This document shows positions 15,932 through 23,956 of a DNA stretch of 44,871 nt, piece after piece (position 1 is the first letter of the stretch; the number at the start of each line of letters is the position of its first letter). Both the position numbers and the translations under genes were made by a program. Source of the stretch: Acidobacteriota bacterium (GTDB taxonomy: Bacteria; Acidobacteriota; Vicinamibacteria; Vicinamibacterales; UBA2999); NCBI GenBank assembly GCA_013140775.1, contig JABFSA010000044.1, forward strand, positions 1-44,871, written 5' to 3'. The notes below the pieces were generated by a model that did no database searches, had not been told where the DNA came from, and saw only the letters and a program-made list of their open reading frames with translations.

Positions 15932-15932
15932 C

Positions 15933-17318
15933 CTACATCAAGACTCGAATGATGTCGGACTTCGTGATGATGAACGTCTTCTCGGTCTTGAAGTCGCGCA
16001 CGAGAACGGCCGGGGTCTCGGCCGTGATCATTGTGGACAGGAGTTCCACGGGGGTTGAGATATCCGCGAAGGGAAACGCCGGCTGCATGATGTCCTGGAC
16101 GGGCTTTCCTTTGAGTTCGGGATGACGGACGAATGCGTTGTAGAGATGCGATTCGTTCAATGAACCCACCACCCGGCCATCTCTCGTCACCGAGAGCTGT
16201 GAAAAATCATGATCGCTCATGATGCGAATCGCCTCTTCGAGTGGACGTGCGCCCTCCACGGCATGCAGCTCGCCTGAGACACCGAGGGCAACCAGATCAC
16301 GGGCGGTCATGCCCGACACCTCGAGGAACCCTTTCGCGCGCATCCATTCGTCGTTGTACATCTTCGCGAGATACCGCGAACCGTGGTCGTGGAACACCAC
16401 GACGACCACGTCGTCTTTGGTGAAATGCTCCTTGAGCTGGATCAGTCCCGCCATGGCCGAGCCCGCGGAGTTGCCTGCAAAAATCCCCTCTTCCCTGGTG
16501 ATGCGCCGCGTCATGATAGCGGCGTCCTTGTCGGTCACCTTTTCGAAATGATCGATGACGTCGAAGTCCACGTTGGCCGGAAGAAAGTCTTCGCCTATCC
16601 CTTCTGTGATGTACGGATAGATCTCGTTCTTATCGAAAATGCCTGTCTCCTTATATTTTTTGAAGACGGATCCATAGGTATCGATTCCCCACACCTTGAT
16701 TCGCGGGTTGCGTTCCTTGAGGTAGCGTCCGACTCCGGAAATCGTCCCGCCCGTGCCGACGCCGCACACCAGGTGCGTCACGCGCCCTTCGGTCTGCTCC
16801 CAGATCTCAGGCCCGGTCTGTTCGTAATGTGCGGCAGCATTCGACGGGTTGTCGTACTGATTGGCCTTCCAGGAATTGGGAATCTCTCGCTCCAACCGCG
16901 ACGACACGGAGTAGTACGAACGAGGGTCCTCGGGGTCTACATCCGTCGGGCAGACGATGACCTCCGCCCCGAAGGCGCGCAGCGCGTCAACCTTTTCCTT
17001 CGACTGCTTGTCTGTCGTCGTAAAGATGCACTTGTACCCTTTGACGACCGCGGCAATAGCCAGCCCCATCCCGGTGTTGCCTGACGTGCCCTCGATGATG
17101 GTGCCGCCTGGTTTGAGGAGGCCAGCCTTCTCGGCGTCTTCGATCATCCGGACAGCCATGCGGTCCTTGATCGAATTGCCGGGATTGAAGGTCTCGACCT
17201 TGGCCAGCACGGTCGCGTCGATGACGCCTTGAGTGATGGAGTTGATGCGCACCATCGGCGTGTTGCCGATGGCGTCGAGAATGCTGGCGCAGATCCGGGA
17301 GTTCAAGGGGTTCGACAC
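15933..17318 (-). CDS. Cystathionine beta-synthase
   Basis: A 461-residue PLP enzyme that condenses serine (or activated serine) with homocysteine in transsulfuration. The PLP lysine is K51 in NPGNSIKDRM, and the substrate loop GTSGNTGMG follows at about residue 79. GVGTGGTISGVGRYLKERNP binds the phosphate. The C-terminal 125 residues form a pair of CBS domains (VSGMTARDLVALGVSGELHA and KGKPVQDIMQPAFPFADI), the regulatory module that separates this enzyme from plain cysteine synthases. The start is GTG at 17318. No cystathionine gamma-lyase gene is adjacent. O-acetylserine-dependent cysteine synthase activity is the alternative. Confidence 0.88.
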   Translation of the reverse strand: MSNPLNSRICASILDAIGNTPMVRINSITQGVIDATVLAKVETFNPGNSIKDRMAVRMIEDAEKAGLLKPGGTIIEGTSGNTGMGLAIAAVVKGYKCIFTTTDKQSKEKVDALRAFGAEVIVCPTDVDPEDPRSYYSVSSRLEREIPNSWKANQYDNPSNAAAHYEQTGPEIWEQTEGRVTHLVCGVGTGGTISGVGRYLKERNPRIKVWGIDTYGSVFKKYKETGIFDKNEIYPYITEGIGEDFLPANVDFDVIDHFEKVTDKDAAIMTRRITREEGIFAGNSAGSAMAGLIQLKEHFTKDDVVVVVFHDHGSRYLAKMYNDEWMRAKGFLEVSGMTARDLVALGVSGELHAVEGARPLEEAIRIMSDHDFSQLSVTRDGRVVGSLNESHLYNAFVRHPELKGKPVQDIMQPAFPFADISTPVELLSTMITAETPAVLVRDFKTEKTFIITKSDIIRVLM

Positions 17319-17328
17319 CGCCCCATCT

Positions 17329-17352
17329 TATCGCGTCGTCAGCGACGCGATA
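17329..17352. terminator. Perfect 10-bp hairpin between the RNA helicase and cystathionine beta-synthase genes
   Basis: TATCGCGTCG and CGACGCGATA form a perfect stem around the loop TCAG, 5 bases after the helicase stop and 10 bases before the GTG of the next gene on the minus strand. There is no following T-run, so it may be a terminator, an mRNA stability element or a block near the ribosome-binding site. Confidence 0.5.
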
Positions 17353-17357
17353 TCACG

Positions 17358-18674
17358 TCATGGGCGGCGGCGACGACCTCTCGGTGGACCTGAGGGGCGT
17401 GAATGATGCCGCGGACCATCCCCGGTGCGAGGCCGTGACTGCGCCGGCGACGATCCTTTCGCTGTGCGGCGCCCTCGTTCATCTGCCTTGCGCGAGCGGA
17501 TCGCGGCGATACGCTCGGCCAGCGGAATCTCGAGCTTCCCCTGCGGCCGCGCCTTGTAGTCGAAGTCCGGGAGCGTCACTCGAGGCAGCACCTTGCCGAT
17601 CGTCCGCTCGATGGCTTTCAGATCTGGTTCCTCATCCGGCGCGACGAAGGTAAACGCGTCACCTGTCAGTTCGGCACGTCCGGTGCGCCCGACACGGTGG
17701 ATGTAGTCCTCGGGCACTGCGGGCACATCGAAATTCACGACGTGGCTCAGAGCCTCGACGTCGATGCCGCGCGCGGCAATGTCGGTGGCGACGAGGACGC
17801 GGTACCTTCCTGACTTGAAGCCAGCCAGCGCCTGTGTCCGCTGGGACTGCGATCGGTTGCCATGGATCCGTTCCGCACTCAGCCCGTGGCGGACGAGCAG
17901 CTCGGCCAGCCTGTTCGCGCGATGCTTGGTGCGGGTAAAGACGAGGACGTCCTTCAGAATGTCGCGTTCGAGGAGACGGACAAGGAGGGGTCCCTTCAAG
18001 TCCTGCGAGACCGGATACACGGCCTGCGCGATACCGACCGCGGGCTTTGCCTGGCGCTGCTGGTTGATGAGCAGCGGATTGACCAGCATGTCGGACGCGA
18101 GTTTCGCGATCAGCGGGGGCATCGTCGCGCTGAACAGCAGCGTTTGCCGGCGTGCGGGAAGGTGACGCAGCACGCGACGAATGTCCGGCAGGAAGCCCAT
18201 GTCGAGCATCCTGTCGGCTTCGTCGAGCACGAGATATTCGAGCCCGGCCAACTTGGCGTACGACGAACGGAAGTGATCGAGCAGACGGCCAGGTGTCGCA
18301 ATGATGACGTCAGCCCCGCTGCGAAACGCGTGCTCCTGAGGTCCCATGCTCACGCCGCCGTATACAGCGGCGCCGGTAACCGGCGTATGCACGGCGAGGG
18401 CGTTGAGGTCCTCGAGGATCTGCGCGGCAAGCTCCCGCGTCGGCGTGAGCACAAGCGCTCGAGTCGTCCGCCTGGTGCGGTCGATGAGATGGTGAAGGAT
18501 GGGCAGCAGAAACGCCGCCGTCTTGCCGCTCCCTGTCTGGGCACACGCGAGCACGTCCCGCCCCGCGAGCGCCGGACCAATGGCCTCAGTCTGAATAGGC
18601 GTTGGCCTGACGAAACCGAGTTCACGAACAGCCTTTTGAAGGGAAGGATTCAAACCGAGCGAAGAAAAGGGCAC
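17358..18674 (-). CDS. RhlE-like DEAD-box RNA helicase
   Basis: A 438-residue ATP-dependent RNA helicase of the RhlE group. The Q motif region is FSSLGLNPSLQKAVRELGFV then RPTPIQ, motif I AQTGSGKT is at residues 45-52, motif Ia PTRELAAQI, motif II DEAD in LVLDEADRMLDMGF, motif III SAT, motif V VATDIAARGIDV, and motif VI HRVGRTGRAE. The C-terminal tail of about 45 residues is Arg/Ser/Pro-rich and disordered, as usual for RNA-binding extensions. It probably acts in ribosome assembly or RNA decay, as its relatives do. Confidence 0.92.
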   Translation of the reverse strand: MPFSSLGLNPSLQKAVRELGFVRPTPIQTEAIGPALAGRDVLACAQTGSGKTAAFLLPILHHLIDRTRRTTRALVLTPTRELAAQILEDLNALAVHTPVTGAAVYGGVSMGPQEHAFRSGADVIIATPGRLLDHFRSSYAKLAGLEYLVLDEADRMLDMGFLPDIRRVLRHLPARRQTLLFSATMPPLIAKLASDMLVNPLLINQQRQAKPAVGIAQAVYPVSQDLKGPLLVRLLERDILKDVLVFTRTKHRANRLAELLVRHGLSAERIHGNRSQSQRTQALAGFKSGRYRVLVATDIAARGIDVEALSHVVNFDVPAVPEDYIHRVGRTGRAELTGDAFTFVAPDEEPDLKAIERTIGKVLPRVTLPDFDYKARPQGKLEIPLAERIAAIRSRKADERGRRTAKGSSPAQSRPRTGDGPRHHSRPSGPPRGRRRRP

Positions 18675-18683
18675 AGGACATCA

Positions 18684-18751
18684 TAGTGCGAAGGTGCGAG
18701 GTGCGGGGGTGCGAAGGTGCGGGTGCGAAGGTGCGGGGAGCCGGAGTGCAG
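18684..18751. repeat. GTGCGA-type short repeat cluster
   Basis: Units such as GTGCGAAGGTGCGAGGTGCG lie directly upstream of the helicase start and before the four-helix-bundle gene, in a divergent intergenic space where promoters are expected. Confidence 0.7.
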
Positions 18752-18793
18752 GGTCTGAACGATGCAGAAACCGACGCCTCAGCCTCGAGACAC

Positions 18794-19160
18794 GTGGCTG
18801 GGGCTCGTCACTTTCAGGAACTTGTGTGCTGGCAGCTCTCACGGGAGTTGAAACTCGCCCTGTACGACCTTGCGGAGAGGCCTGAGGTCAAACGCGACTT
18901 CTCGTTCTGCAATCGGCTTCGCGACGCGGCTGCGTCAGCTCCTCGAAAACATCGCAGAAGGACTTGGCCGTCGATCGCATGCAGACTTTGCGCGTCTTCT
19001 GGACGTCGCGCGCGGGTCGTTAGCGGAATGCCAGAACCACCTGCAGGATGCGGTCGATCGAGGCTACCTGTCGCACAAGGATTTCGTCAGCCTGCATGCG
19101 CTAGCCGACCGCGCGTGTGGCGCCGTGGCGGGACTGCAGCGATATCTCAGGAAGAGGTGA
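18794..19160 (+). pseudogene. Four helix bundle (S23-like) protein gene with frameshift
   Basis: Two frames together encode one protein of about 122 residues. The first part, RHFQELVCWQLSRELKLALY to RLRDAAASAPR, matches the family start. The second part, NIAEGLGRRSHADFARLLDV and on to LQRYLRKR, matches its conserved remainder. The join falls in the run AAAA at 18946-18949: one A too many breaks the frame, and removing it gives APR-NIAEG without a gap. The possible start is GTG at 18794. This family (also found in 23S rRNA intervening sequences) has no firm function. The shift could be a real decay event or a homopolymer sequencing error. Confidence 0.75.
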
Positions 19161-19170
19161 ACGAAAAGAA

Positions 19171-19387
19171 AGTGCGACGGTGCGATAGTGCGAAGTGCAG
19201 GTGCGACAGTGCGATTGGTGCGGAGGGCAGCGGTGCGGTTGCGCACGGTGCCTAAGTGCGCGACGGTCTCCAAGAACTCATTGAGGCTCTTTAAGGCGAG
19301 TGGACCGCGATTGCGACCGAAGTTCTATCCGTACTTCGCACTGTCGCACCTTCGCACCACCGCACCGTCGCACCCTCGCACCTCCGT
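19171..19387. repeat. Inverted GTGCGA-type repeat clusters between convergent genes
   Basis: The left block (about 19171-19265) uses GTGCGACGGTGCGATAGTGC and similar units. The right block (about 19336-19387) is the same sequence family on the other strand. The pair could fold into one large hairpin and may act as a bidirectional terminator between the four-helix-bundle gene and the DUF4159 gene. Confidence 0.7.
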
Positions 19388-20148
19388 CAGTGCGTCATGG
19401 CGTAGACGATGTAGTTGACACCCAGGCGATATGCGTCGTTGGTGGGATCCGCGCCGTACAGTCCCTCAGCCGACCATTCCCAGTAATCTCCGAGGTCGTT
19501 GTTCCAGTTGGCGAGGGCGAGCATCCGGCCCGACGGATCGTTGTTCTCAAAGATCGCCAGATAGCTCGGCGGCACGTTGACGGTCGGATGCGGAACGTTC
19601 AGGTACTTGATGCCGAAGAACGACTGAAAGATCGGATGGCTCACGTCGAGCGGGATGAACGAGTGTTCCGGGAGCGCCCGCTTCATCTGGGCAACCATGT
19701 TGCTCCAATGTGCAGGGCCTTCGAAGTCGTCGAAGATGAGAAAACCACCCTTGAGGAGATACGCTCTCAGGTTCTTCGCTTCATCCTCATTCGTCGTCCA
19801 GTAACCGGGCTCGGACATGTAGATGACCGGATTCTCGAAGATGCGCGGGTCGTCCAGATCGAGGATGTTGCTTCCGTCGGTGCGGACGCGCATGTTGGTG
19901 ATGTAGTCGAGAATCGCGGCGAGGTTGCGATCGGCGGTGGGATAGTCGTGCTCCCATCCCCCACCACCGAAGAAGCCGCGCGCCAGCCCGCCGCCGGCGC
20001 CGTAGCGGATGCGTGTGAAGACGAAGTGGCTGTCGTACTCCACTGTCGCGGCCTGCGGACCGCGCCGCCGTCCCTGCCCGCTGGCAACCAGTGGCAGAAG
20101 CAGCACCAGGAGAAGAAGAGCCGCAACAGGTCGGGCGCGTCGGGTCAC
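19387..20148 (-). CDS. DUF4159 domain protein, exported (operon end)
   Basis: A 253-residue protein with an N-terminal signal or anchor helix (VAALLLLVLLLPLVASGQG) and a single DUF4159 domain. Typical segments are FTRIRYG, HDYPTADRNLAAILDYIT, YLLKGGFLIFDDFEGP and WNNDLGDYWEWSAEGLYGAD. The fold is thought to be glutamine-amidotransferase-like, without known activity. It is the last gene of the seven-gene MoxR operon. The start is GTG at 20148. Its last residues (LGVNYIVYAMTH) are nearly the same as those of the second DUF4159 protein at 34100-34939, so the two are paralogues. Confidence 0.85.
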   Translation of the reverse strand: MTRRARPVAALLLLVLLLPLVASGQGRRRGPQAATVEYDSHFVFTRIRYGAGGGLARGFFGGGGWEHDYPTADRNLAAILDYITNMRVRTDGSNILDLDDPRIFENPVIYMSEPGYWTTNEDEAKNLRAYLLKGGFLIFDDFEGPAHWSNMVAQMKRALPEHSFIPLDVSHPIFQSFFGIKYLNVPHPTVNVPPSYLAIFENNDPSGRMLALANWNNDLGDYWEWSAEGLYGADPTNDAYRLGVNYIVYAMTH

Positions 20149-20180
20149 AGCTCCTCGTTACGTTGAAGTGCGCGCCGGCG

Positions 20181-23100
20181 CTACCTCGGAGTCCTGGCCA
20201 GGGATCGGTAGTACTCCTGCACCAGCTTGCGGAACTCCTCCGGCACCTCGTCCGAGCCAGAGAGCACGATGCTGGTGGCGGTCGCGTCAGCCTGACGCCG
20301 CAGTCCAAATTCAAAGCGCTTCAGGCCTTCAGCGATCACCGACTGCAGGCGCAGAAGCTCGCCGGCGTTCTGATAGACGCGCGGATCATCCAGCTGACGA
20401 AGCGCACGCAGGATCTCGTCGAGCTCACGTGGATCGATGTTTTCCGCGGTCAGGTCGCGCCTCAAGGCCTGGGCTTCCCCAGTCCACTGGCGAGCCTCGC
20501 CTCGAAGCTGTCGGATATCCTCCGGCGTCAGGGCCCAGTTTCGACCCCACCACCCGCCGCCATATCCACCGTTGAAGTTTCCACCCCAGGCGCCGCCGCC
20601 AATGCCGTTGTCCGCTCCGGGACCGCCAGCCTGCTGACCGTCAGCACCACCAGCCGAGCCTTGCCCGCCAGCCTGCTGACCCTGGCCTTCACCTTGGCCC
20701 TGGCCTTCGCCTTGACCCTGGCCCTGACCTTGTCCCTGCCCTTGCTGACCCTGACCCTGCTGGCCTTGACCCTGTTGGCCTTGCTGACCTTGTTGGCCCT
20801 TCTGACCTTGCTGCGCCTGCTGTCCCTGTTGTCCCTGTTGTCCCTGTTGTCCCTGCTGGCCCTGGCCTTGCTGACCCTGACCCTGCTGCGCACGCTCGCG
20901 GGTTCGCTCCTGGAGTGACTCCGCCGCGCGAGCGAGCCGCCTGGCGCGGTCGAGCGCGGTCTCCATCCGGTTGGCGTTCTCGCCTCCCTGACCGAGCGCA
21001 CCCGCTGCCTCAGCGAGACGCTTCCGCATCTCCTCGATCCCGCCAGCGATATCGTTCTCCGCAGCCTCGACCGCCTGCGGGGCGGCGTTGCGGTTTACGA
21101 GGTTCTGCGAGTAGCGCAGCTTGTCACCCAGGCGGTTGTCACGAATAGCCCCGGCGGCTTCAGCCATCTTCCGCGAAGCGGCCCTCTCGGTCGCGCTGGA
21201 GTCGCGGGCCGCGCGATCGAGCTGCTGCTCGAGGGCATTCAGCCGCGATTCGAGATCGTTCTTCTGCTCGGCCACCCGCTGGGCCTGCTCACGCCTGGGC
21301 TGTCCGGCGGGCATGTTGGACGCTTCCCTCGCGTCTTGACCCACTTCCTCCTGACGCCGCGCAATCTCATCAGCCTGACGCGTTGCGTCCTGCAGGTCGC
21401 GTTCGGCGCGGCCGGCCTGGTTCTGCTGCAGGCGACGCTCGGTTTCGCGCAACCGATCCAGCGCTGAAGCAGCCTGCCCCGCTGCCGCGGAATCACCACC
21501 GGCAGCCGCCCGACGCATCGCGTCAGCAGCCTGCTGCATCTGGCGAGCGGCTTCCTGCAGATCGGGTCTGTTCTCCTCGCGGGCGAGCCGCTCCAAACGT
21601 CGCGCGGCCTCCTCGGCCTGCTCGGCGAGCGCGCGCTGCTGTGCCGCACCACCGGAGCTGCCGCCTCCCTGATCGAGCGCGCGCAACTTCTGGCGCGCGG
21701 CTTCCTGTTCCTGACGCCGCGCGAGCTCCTTCAGCTTTTCGAGCAGCTCGTCGACTTGCCGATCGCCGCTCTGCTGCTGCGCCTGGTTGGCAGTCTCGTA
21801 GCGGCTCGCCATCTTCTCGAGCTCCTGCTCGAAGATGTCGGCCAGCTCCTGCTGCTGCGCGCTTCCGCCGCCCCCACCGCCGCCGCCTGACTGCTGCTGG
21901 ACGCTGATCTGCTGTTCGTATTCCTCTTCAGCCGTCTGAAGGATCTGCAGCGCACGATGCTCGAACGGCAGCGCGCCGTCGGGACTCGAGGCCGCGAGCT
22001 TCCCTTCCGCTTCCTTCATGGCTTCGACCGCCTTCGGAAGCAGTTCGCCGATCTTCTCGAACGCCGGATCGCGCTGGACGAGCTGGCTGTTCAGACGCGT
22101 CAACAGTCCCTCGACCTGCTCGCGAAGCCTGGACTGGGACAGCCCGACGACCGTGGTGCCCTCACGGAGCTTCGCCGGCGTGGATGTCCGTCGATCGCGC
22201 TGGACGTTGAAGGTCGCGGAAATGATCTGGCGCTGCTGCTCCGAGAGCGCCTCCACCTGATCGCCGGCGCCGCCGCCTCCTCCGCCACCACCACCCTGCG
22301 ACTGCGCCTGGCGGAAGTCCTTCTTGAACGGCCGCACGCGCAGGAAGTAGAGGTCGCTCGTCGCCGCCTGGCTTCGGGCACCCGAGTTATCCAGCGCACG
22401 GGCGAAGTAGGAGACCGAGTCGCCCGGCTTGACGTCGAGCTCTTCGAGGTAGAACGTGTGCCCGGCCGTCACCTCCGGCAGGCGGGTCCGTCCGCCGAAG
22501 AGCTTGACCGTCTTCTCTTCTCCGCCGTTCACCGAATACACCAGCTCGAGGTCGCGGATGCCGAAATCATCCTCGGCCTGCGCCTCCACGAATACTTCTT
22601 CGATGGCTGACGCCGATGTATCGCGGCCAGGCTTGGCAAACGACACCGTTGGAGGCTGGTCGGTCAGGACGTCAATCGTGTACTGAGGGGATGCAGCGGC
22701 CCGCTTCCCATCGGGCGCGTCGAGCTCAATTCGATAGAACCCGTCGCGATCCACCTTGAACGCGGCCGTGAGCGATCCGTCCGCCTGGGCAGCCAAGTCG
22801 AAGGAGTCCTTCTCGTTGAGCGCCACGCGGCCGCCCGGGGTCTTCATCGTGGAGAACACGCGCAGCCGGACCTCGGTCCCCGTCAGGACCGCGATGTCGC
22901 CACCGTTTTCAATCTTCTGCGGTTCCAGTCCGGTATAGGCCGGGAAGTGGTACTCCATCTCCAGCCGTTCCACGTACGGGACATCGACAACCGTCAACGT
23001 AAAGACGGAGGACTTCACGCCTTCGGCCTCAACGAAGTACTGAATCGGGGCGTTGACGTCGAAGACGATGCCTTCGTAACGACCATCGGCACCGCGCTGG

Positions 23101-23849
23101 AGGGGAATGGCCTCGTACTCGCCGGCCGGATCCCGCTTCAACATCAGCTCCGCGTCCTCGGCGTCGAAACCGGAGAGCGCGGCGCTGATCGTCTGGTCAA
23201 CACCCTTCGGCACGTTGGCGTTACCGGGTGTCACGTCGATCCGGTACGGCGCGGCGGCTTCGACACTCCGCTGAACAAGCAGAATGGCGGACAGGGCATT
23301 TCGAATGAAGGCCGGGCCAAAGAGCACCACCACGATCGCGGCGACGCTGATGCCCGCCAGCACACCGCCCCACCGCCGGAGGGGGACCTCTTCGACGCGA
23401 CTCACGGCGTTCGTCGAGGCGCACGTTTCAAGCGCCTGTTCAACGAGCTTGCGCACGAGGGCCGCCGACGTGGATTCGCCGCCGCTTCGGCTCGCCTCGA
23501 CGGCGCTGACCAGCATCGTCTGCAGCGAGGGCTCATGCTCTTCGAGATAGAGAGCGACCTGTTCGTCTGAGACCTGCCGCCTGAGCGGGCGAACCAGAAA
23601 GTATGCGACGCAGGCGACGACGGCGAGGGCCAGGGCAACCCGCGCGCCAATAATGGATTCCGGGCTGAACCTCGCCCACTCCAAGCCGTAAGCCGCCACG
23701 AAGAAAAGCACCACCGCGGCGCCCACGCTCCGGGTCACTCCGCGCAACGCCAGCTTCATTCGCCAGCGCTTGCGCACGTCACCAATGATTGTGTGGAGAC
23801 TCGAGGAGCTAGAAGACTGACGCCGCTGATACTCGGTGTGCTCGAGCAT
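20181..23849 (-). CDS. DUF4175 family membrane protein with Gln/Gly repeat tail
   Basis: A 1222-residue envelope protein. Three N-terminal membrane helices are visible (VGAAVVLFFVAAYGLEWA near 45, ARVALALAVVACVAYFLV near 70, VLAGISVAAIVVVLFGPAFI near 165). Beta-rich Ig-like domains follow to about residue 520, then a long Gln/Glu/Ala coiled coil to about 990. A low-complexity Gln/Gly tract with units GQQGQQGQ lies roughly at 995-1075, and a Gly/Trp-rich loop (GGGAWGGNFNGGYGGGWWG) comes before the final alpha-helical domain. The start has a GAGGA ribosome-binding site. The family travels with MoxR/DUF58/VWA genes. Its molecular role is not known, but a large periplasmic scaffold is likely. Confidence 0.85.
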   Translation of the reverse strand: MLEHTEYQRRQSSSSSSLHTIIGDVRKRWRMKLALRGVTRSVGAAVVLFFVAAYGLEWARFSPESIIGARVALALAVVACVAYFLVRPLRRQVSDEQVALYLEEHEPSLQTMLVSAVEASRSGGESTSAALVRKLVEQALETCASTNAVSRVEEVPLRRWGGVLAGISVAAIVVVLFGPAFIRNALSAILLVQRSVEAAAPYRIDVTPGNANVPKGVDQTISAALSGFDAEDAELMLKRDPAGEYEAIPLQRGADGRYEGIVFDVNAPIQYFVEAEGVKSSVFTLTVVDVPYVERLEMEYHFPAYTGLEPQKIENGGDIAVLTGTEVRLRVFSTMKTPGGRVALNEKDSFDLAAQADGSLTAAFKVDRDGFYRIELDAPDGKRAAASPQYTIDVLTDQPPTVSFAKPGRDTSASAIEEVFVEAQAEDDFGIRDLELVYSVNGGEEKTVKLFGGRTRLPEVTAGHTFYLEELDVKPGDSVSYFARALDNSGARSQAATSDLYFLRVRPFKKDFRQAQSQGGGGGGGGGAGDQVEALSEQQRQIISATFNVQRDRRTSTPAKLREGTTVVGLSQSRLREQVEGLLTRLNSQLVQRDPAFEKIGELLPKAVEAMKEAEGKLAASSPDGALPFEHRALQILQTAEEEYEQQISVQQQSGGGGGGGGSAQQQELADIFEQELEKMASRYETANQAQQQSGDRQVDELLEKLKELARRQEQEAARQKLRALDQGGGSSGGAAQQRALAEQAEEAARRLERLAREENRPDLQEAARQMQQAADAMRRAAAGGDSAAAGQAASALDRLRETERRLQQNQAGRAERDLQDATRQADEIARRQEEVGQDAREASNMPAGQPRREQAQRVAEQKNDLESRLNALEQQLDRAARDSSATERAASRKMAEAAGAIRDNRLGDKLRYSQNLVNRNAAPQAVEAAENDIAGGIEEMRKRLAEAAGALGQGGENANRMETALDRARRLARAAESLQERTRERAQQGQGQQGQGQQGQQGQQGQQGQQAQQGQKGQQGQQGQQGQGQQGQGQQGQGQGQGQGQGEGQGQGEGQGQQAGGQGSAGGADGQQAGGPGADNGIGGGAWGGNFNGGYGGGWWGRNWALTPEDIRQLRGEARQWTGEAQALRRDLTAENIDPRELDEILRALRQLDDPRVYQNAGELLRLQSVIAEGLKRFEFGLRRQADATATSIVLSGSDEVPEEFRKLVQEYYRSLARTPR
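20680..20885. repeat. In-gene tandem repeat coding for Gln/Gly tract
   Basis: Units of CTGTTGTCCCTG, CTGACCCTG and GGCCTTGACC type repeat through this stretch of the DUF4175 gene. Unit number is likely to vary between strains through slippage, and changes in multiples of three keep the frame. Confidence 0.7.
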
Positions 23850-23956
23850 GGGGTCCTCTAAGAATGTTCTCGTGGGGCCGTCCCCGTGCTGAAGAGGGCA
23901 CCCTGCCTGTCCCGGCGGATCCAGACCTCAGGATACGCCCATCCGCGCGTCAACGG

